The position numbers were made by a program, and so were the translations under genes. Shown in pieces: positions 5,784 through 8,751 of a stretch of 8,751 bases of DNA. Below the pieces are notes generated by a model that had not been told where the DNA came from, did not search any database, and was given only the letters and a program-made list of their open reading frames with translations. Origin of the DNA: Nitrosomonadales bacterium (GTDB taxonomy: Bacteria; Pseudomonadota; Gammaproteobacteria; Burkholderiales; SG8-41). Every line of letters starts with the position of its first letter. Within the stretch, counting starts at the first letter, position 1. Location of the stretch: the NCBI GenBank assembly GCA_009885185.1, contig VFLF01000216.1, positions 1 to 8,751 on the forward strand. Reading direction: 5' to 3'.

Positions 5784-6173
5784 ATGGACACGCTAAAAGT
5801 CGGCATGAAGCACACGGAAGAATGGGTCATCACCGAAGACCGCACCACGCAACGCGGCCCCTACAAAGTGTTTGCCACGTGGTCGATGACACGCTTCGTG
5901 GAAACCACCGCGAGCGGCCTCGTGGCGCCGCATCTCAAACCCGGCCAAGGACAGGTGGGCGTGTCCATCACCGTGCGGCATATGGGCCCCACGCCGATGG
6001 GCAAAACCGTGCGCGGCGAAGCGGAGCTCATCGCCATCGACCGGCGGCGCCTGTCATTCAAGGTCAAGGTGTACGACGACACCGAACAAGTCGGCGAAGC
6101 CGAACACGACCGTTTTATTGTTGATCTCGATAAATACTTCGCCAATTTGGATAAGAAGCTGGCTAACAAGTAA
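5784..6173 (+). CDS. FlK-like hot-dog fold thioesterase
   Basis: This 129-residue protein matches hot-dog acyl-CoA thioesterases of the fluoroacetyl-CoA thioesterase (FlK) type. FATWSMTRFVE followed by APHL is the central-helix region, and VGVSITVRHMGPTPMGKTV followed by EAEL is the typical strand and turn. The catalytic residues described for FlK (Thr42, Glu50, His76) have counterparts Thr32, Glu40 and His66 with the same spacing of 8 and 26. ATG 5784 has CAGGGA (5774-5779) in front; an in-frame ATG at 5718 lies inside the terminator stem and is rejected. The enzyme is expected to hydrolyse a short acyl-CoA in the cytoplasm. Ungapped comparison puts Gln23 and Pro26 where FlK has its two fluorine-pocket phenylalanines (33 and 36), so fluoroacetyl-CoA is unlikely as substrate. 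The M81 gene follows 61 bases later and is probably co-transcribed. Confidence 0.85.
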   Translation: MDTLKVGMKHTEEWVITEDRTTQRGPYKVFATWSMTRFVETTASGLVAPHLKPGQGQVGVSITVRHMGPTPMGKTVRGEAELIAIDRRRLSFKVKVYDDTEQVGEAEHDRFIVDLDKYFANLDKKLANK

Positions 6174-6234
6174 CGGCGTGATCGACACCACCGGCACTTC
6201 AAGTAACGGTAAGCAGATTCAACCGGTGAGTTAC

Positions 6235-7776
6235 ATGATCCCATCCATTCCGAGCCGCCCGCGCATCGCCATCCTCGGCATCCATCTCGAAAGCAACGCG
6301 TTCGCGCCCGTCAGCACCGAGGAGGATTTCCGCAAATCGTGTTACTTCGAAGGGGCGGCCATGCTCACCGAGGCCGCCAAGCCCGCGCCCGCGATGCCCT
6401 CCGAGATTCCCGGTTTTGTGGAAGCGATGAACGCGGGCGGCGTGTGGGAGCCGGTACCCATCATCATCACCGCCACCGAACCGGGCGGCCCGGCCGATCA
6501 GCAGTTTATCGATGCCACCATGGGGCGCATGCGCGCCATGCTTGCGGCGGCGCAGCCCTATGACGCGATCTACATCAGCAACCACGGCGCGATGATTTCG
6601 ACCGGCGCGGAAGACCCCGACGGCGCGCTCTACGCGCTGGCGCGCGAAGCAGTGGGGCCGCATGTGCCGGTGCTTGCAACCGTCGATCTGCACGCCAACA
6701 TTTCGCAACGCATGGTCGATTGCGCGGATTGCATACTCTCGTATCGCACTAACCCGCATGTGGATCGACGCGAGCGCGGCGCTGAAGCAGCGCCGCTGAT
6801 TCGCCGCCTGATCGCGGGCGAACGCTGGGAGAAAACATTCATTCGCATGCCCATCGTGCCCCCGTCGGTGACGCTGCTCACCGCGCGCGGCGCCTATGCC
6901 GACATGATCGCCGAGGGCCAGCGCCATATCAGCCCCGATCTGCCGGTGGTGTCGGTGGTTGGCAGTTTCGCCTTCAGCGACGCGCGCGAGGGCGGCATCA
7001 CGATACTCACGTACGGCCACGGCGATAAACCCAAAGCGCTCGCGTACCAGCTTGCGGAGTTTGCTTGGGACCAGCGCGAGCGTTTTCGCGTGCGCCTGAC
7101 CCCGCTGGATGAAGCGATCGCGCGCGCCACGCGAGCGGGGCGCAACAACGAGCGCACCGCAGTGTGCCTCGCCGACGTTGCCGACAATCCCGGCGGCGGC
7201 GGGCGCGGCAACACTACCGATGTGCTCGAGGCGCTGCTTGCCGCGCGCGTCGAACGCGTGCTGCTCGGCAATTTTGTTGACGCCGCTGCCGCCGCGAAGT
7301 GTCATGCCGCAGGCGTGGGAGCCAATTTGCGCATCACACTTAACGAAGGGCGCGCCGACGAATACGGACGCGAAGTGCCCGTGGAGGCGCAAGTGCTCGC
7401 GCTGTCCGACGGCGTGGTCGCCGGGCGGCGTGGCGTCTACGCGGGCCGCACCGTGCATCTCGGCCCGGCGGCGGCAATACGCGCGGGCGGCCTCACCCTG
7501 GTGCTGTGCTCGCGCCGCATCCAGTGCGCCGACCCGGTGTTCTTCGAAACCTTCGGCCTCGACATCGGCGCATTCTCATCGCTGGTGGTGAAATCGCGCG
7601 GCCACTTCCGCGCCGGCATCGACGAGTGGTACGGCGACGACAAAATCATCGAAGTCGATGCGGCGGGGCTTACTTCGCCGATGCTTGAACGATTTACATG
7701 GAAGCGGTTGCCTCGGCCGGTTTGGCCACTGGATGCTGATACGCGGTGGCAGGGAGTAGGTGCTTTATTGCGGTAG
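6235..7776 (+). CDS. M81 family (MlrC-like) metallopeptidase
   Basis: This 513-residue protein belongs to the M81 family, named for MlrC, which cleaves linearised microcystin in sphingomonads; most members have unknown substrates. The N-terminal domain shows GIHLESNAF (Glu19), SNHGAM (115-120), ATVDLHANIS (Asp151, His153) and YRTNPHVD (His175). Together these form the expected zinc site. The C-terminal domain has DVADNPGGGGRGNTTD, a strongly conserved block of the family. Length is normal for the family (about 480-520). I chose ATG 6235, with GGTGAG at 6225-6230; an in-frame GTG at 6178 is possible but has no ribosome site. No signal peptide is seen, so it is probably cytoplasmic. Family members often lie beside peptide ABC transporters, but none is present here; the neighbour is a thioesterase. 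A role on a small amide or peptide is inferred only. Confidence 0.88.
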   Translation: MIPSIPSRPRIAILGIHLESNAFAPVSTEEDFRKSCYFEGAAMLTEAAKPAPAMPSEIPGFVEAMNAGGVWEPVPIIITATEPGGPADQQFIDATMGRMRAMLAAAQPYDAIYISNHGAMISTGAEDPDGALYALAREAVGPHVPVLATVDLHANISQRMVDCADCILSYRTNPHVDRRERGAEAAPLIRRLIAGERWEKTFIRMPIVPPSVTLLTARGAYADMIAEGQRHISPDLPVVSVVGSFAFSDAREGGITILTYGHGDKPKALAYQLAEFAWDQRERFRVRLTPLDEAIARATRAGRNNERTAVCLADVADNPGGGGRGNTTDVLEALLAARVERVLLGNFVDAAAAAKCHAAGVGANLRITLNEGRADEYGREVPVEAQVLALSDGVVAGRRGVYAGRTVHLGPAAAIRAGGLTLVLCSRRIQCADPVFFETFGLDIGAFSSLVVKSRGHFRAGIDEWYGDDKIIEVDAAGLTSPMLERFTWKRLPRPVWPLDADTRWQGVGALLR

Positions 7777-8100
7777 CGAGGGAGATTGGAGTCTCCTATC
7801 CCGTAAGTGGGCAGCTTACGGCCGAGATGTGTGAAGACTCAGAAAATCTTCGACGTCAAAAAAATCGGCTTGCCAGCATGCGCTATATTGCGTTCTCTGA
7901 TGCTGGGTAAGGGTGTGAAGACGCACAAAATCGTTCTCGTCATGAGTTTTCACACAGCTCGACCAAGAGCGGAAGTAGCCGCCGTTTACTGCGGACATTG
8001 ATTGGACTGAGTCAGCAAAATGCAATCATTCAAGTGGCAGCAGTGAATTCGCTTGTCAGCGCAGTTCGTGGAGTCTGTCAGATTAAGATACGCTCGCGAT
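7777..8100. other. Intergenic stretch with hairpins and a 30-base imperfect direct repeat
   Basis: No convincing gene lies in these 324 bases. Just after the M81 stop are two hairpins without T-runs: GGAGA/TCTCC (7781-7785/7792-7796) and CCGTAAG/CTTACGG (7801-7807/7815-7821). Then comes a direct repeat: GTGTGAAGAC starts both copies (7829-7858 and 7913-7942), which are identical at 23 of 30 positions and start 84 bases apart. The sequence is more AT-rich and has fewer GCGC words than the genes before it. It may be a remnant of a mobile element or of a decayed gene, but no transposase fragment could be recognised. No clear promoter was found for the next gene. Confidence 0.5.
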
Positions 8101-8613
8101 ATGAACGACGAGAACCGCAGTCTATCCCCTGGCCAGAAAGCAACCTTCGAGGCGCCGGAGGTAGAAGTGGTGATTGAGATTCCGCGGGGCAGCTTTCTTA
8201 AACGGGGATCCACCGGCCACATCGATTTCATCTCGCCGCTGCCGTGTCCGTACAACTATGGGTCTGTTCCAAAATTCTTGGGACTCGAGGGCGATCTGCT
8301 GGATGCACTGATTCTTGGTCCTCGGCTGCCGGTCGGCACGCGCATACGGGTCAAAGCATGGGGTGCGGTAATCCTGACCGACCGTGGTATGACAGACGAC
8401 AAGTTGATCTGCAGTGACCATCGCCCAAGTCCGTCAGAATGCCAAAATGTCCTGCGTTTTTTCCGTTTTTATGCCAAGTGCAAAGGGCTCTTGAATATTT
8501 GGCGGAGGCGTCCCGGACGCAACGCGTGCGAGGGTTGGTGCGAGGCCACTCAAGCTCTCGCTCGCGCCCGACCGCGATACGATTCGTGGAAGGAACCACC
8601 CGTTGAGTTCTGA
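8101..8613 (+). CDS. Divergent soluble inorganic pyrophosphatase-like protein
   Basis: This 170-residue protein follows the family I inorganic pyrophosphatase pattern, which hydrolyses PPi to phosphate with Mg2+. VVIEIPRGSFLK (23-34), NYG (52-54), EGDLLDALILGPRLPVG (63-79) and DRGMTDDK (94-101) appear in the usual order. The signature DxDPxD is altered to EGDLLD (first Asp to Glu63, Pro to Leu66). The Glu after the active Lys (KYE in E. coli) is Gly36, and the YK pair near the C-terminus reads YAK (124-126). The later Asp and Lys ligands (Asp94, Asp99, Lys101) are kept. A C-terminal CEGW tail (143-146) recalls a divergent pyrophosphatase subfamily I remember from other proteobacteria. The start at ATG 8101 has no clear ribosome site; a TTG at 8053 is an alternative. 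Codon use is less GCGC-rich than in the other genes here. It may be active, altered in substrate or degenerate. Confidence 0.75.
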   Translation: MNDENRSLSPGQKATFEAPEVEVVIEIPRGSFLKRGSTGHIDFISPLPCPYNYGSVPKFLGLEGDLLDALILGPRLPVGTRIRVKAWGAVILTDRGMTDDKLICSDHRPSPSECQNVLRFFRFYAKCKGLLNIWRRRPGRNACEGWCEATQALARARPRYDSWKEPPVEF

Positions 8614-8751
8614 TCCTCAGGTGGGGGCTATTGTCCGCGATCCGGCTTCGCCATCTGGATGGCTGGCGCTTCGCGGCCATTATGAGAACTTCGCAGTTAT
8701 GGCAACTTGGCCTGCGGTGATCGCGTGAATCCCCTCGTAGAGGGTGTATCC
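8614..8751. other. Right-edge non-coding or undetermined tail
   Basis: No gene can be supported in the last 138 bases. A short plus-strand reading (about 40 codons, ending at the TGA at 8726-8728) overlaps the end of the pyrophosphatase-like gene but has no ribosome site or recognisable motif. Near the edge, CCCCTCGTAGAGGG (8733-8746) contains a small CCCTC/GAGGG hairpin. A gene could begin beyond the window. Confidence 0.4.

Noticed and set aside
6118..6234. N-terminal extension of the M81 protein to the ATG at 6118
   Set aside because: It would overlap the end of the thioesterase gene by 56 bases and adds residues unlike the family. The RIAILGIHLESNAF start of the domain comes soon after ATG 6235.
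6199..7458. Long open frame on the minus strand (419 codons)
   Set aside because: It is antisense to the well-supported M81 gene and has the same His/Arg/Gly-rich shadow composition with no domain.
7807..8025. Short open frames on both strands in the 7777-8100 gap (plus strand 64 codons, minus strand 69 codons)
   Set aside because: Neither has a ribosome site or a family match, and both cover the direct repeat. A decayed element is more likely than a live gene.
8614..8728. Frame-shifted continuation after the pyrophosphatase-like gene (SSDPQVGAIVRDPASP...)
   Set aside because: It reads somewhat like protein but has only about 40 codons, no ribosome site and no known motif, and it ends at 8726-8728.

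Overview
The window is GC-rich DNA of proteobacterial type. The dense GCGC/CGCG codon use, the short palindromic repeats that begin GTCATTCCCGC, and the gene families present fit a betaproteobacterium (possibly a gammaproteobacterium) best. That is an inference, because no taxonomic marker gene is present. All recognised genes are on the plus strand. No rRNA, tRNA, CRISPR array or intact insertion sequence was seen.

Region 1 (1-4398) looks like an acyl-CoA catabolic operon cut by the left edge. It holds the C-terminal end of a FadB/MFE-type 3-hydroxyacyl-CoA dehydrogenase and a two-gene ADP-forming (NDP-forming) acyl-CoA synthetase, with the beta ATP-grasp subunit at 726-1424 and the alpha CoA-binding subunit at 1429-2886. 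Last comes an iron-alcohol-dehydrogenase-fold protein (3175-4398) in which all four usual metal ligands appear to be replaced. Two different palindromic repeat elements sit in the gaps: a REP-type inverted pair at 582-695 and a larger MITE-like palindrome at 2921-3130. A plausible reading is beta-oxidation of an unidentified acid or alcohol, with the ligase interconverting free acid and CoA ester.

Region 2 (4399-5734) holds two tandem paralogous genes for small, highly charged exported proteins of unknown function. The first carries two copies of an 80-residue unit and the second carries one. They have candidate promoters and end at a strong intrinsic terminator (5694-5734).

Region 3 (5735-7776) is a probable two-gene unit: a hot-dog thioesterase of the fluoroacetyl-CoA-thioesterase (FlK)-like type and an M81/MlrC-like metallopeptidase.

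Region 4 (7777-8751) differs in composition, with far fewer GCGC tetramers. It has a 324-base gap with hairpins and a 30-base imperfect direct repeat, then a divergent soluble inorganic-pyrophosphatase-like gene with altered active-site residues, then about 140 bases with nothing convincing. It may be a junction with imported or decaying DNA.

The most unusual items are the metal-ligand-less Fe-ADH homologue, the composite palindromic element, the duplicated exported repeat proteins and the divergent pyrophosphatase.
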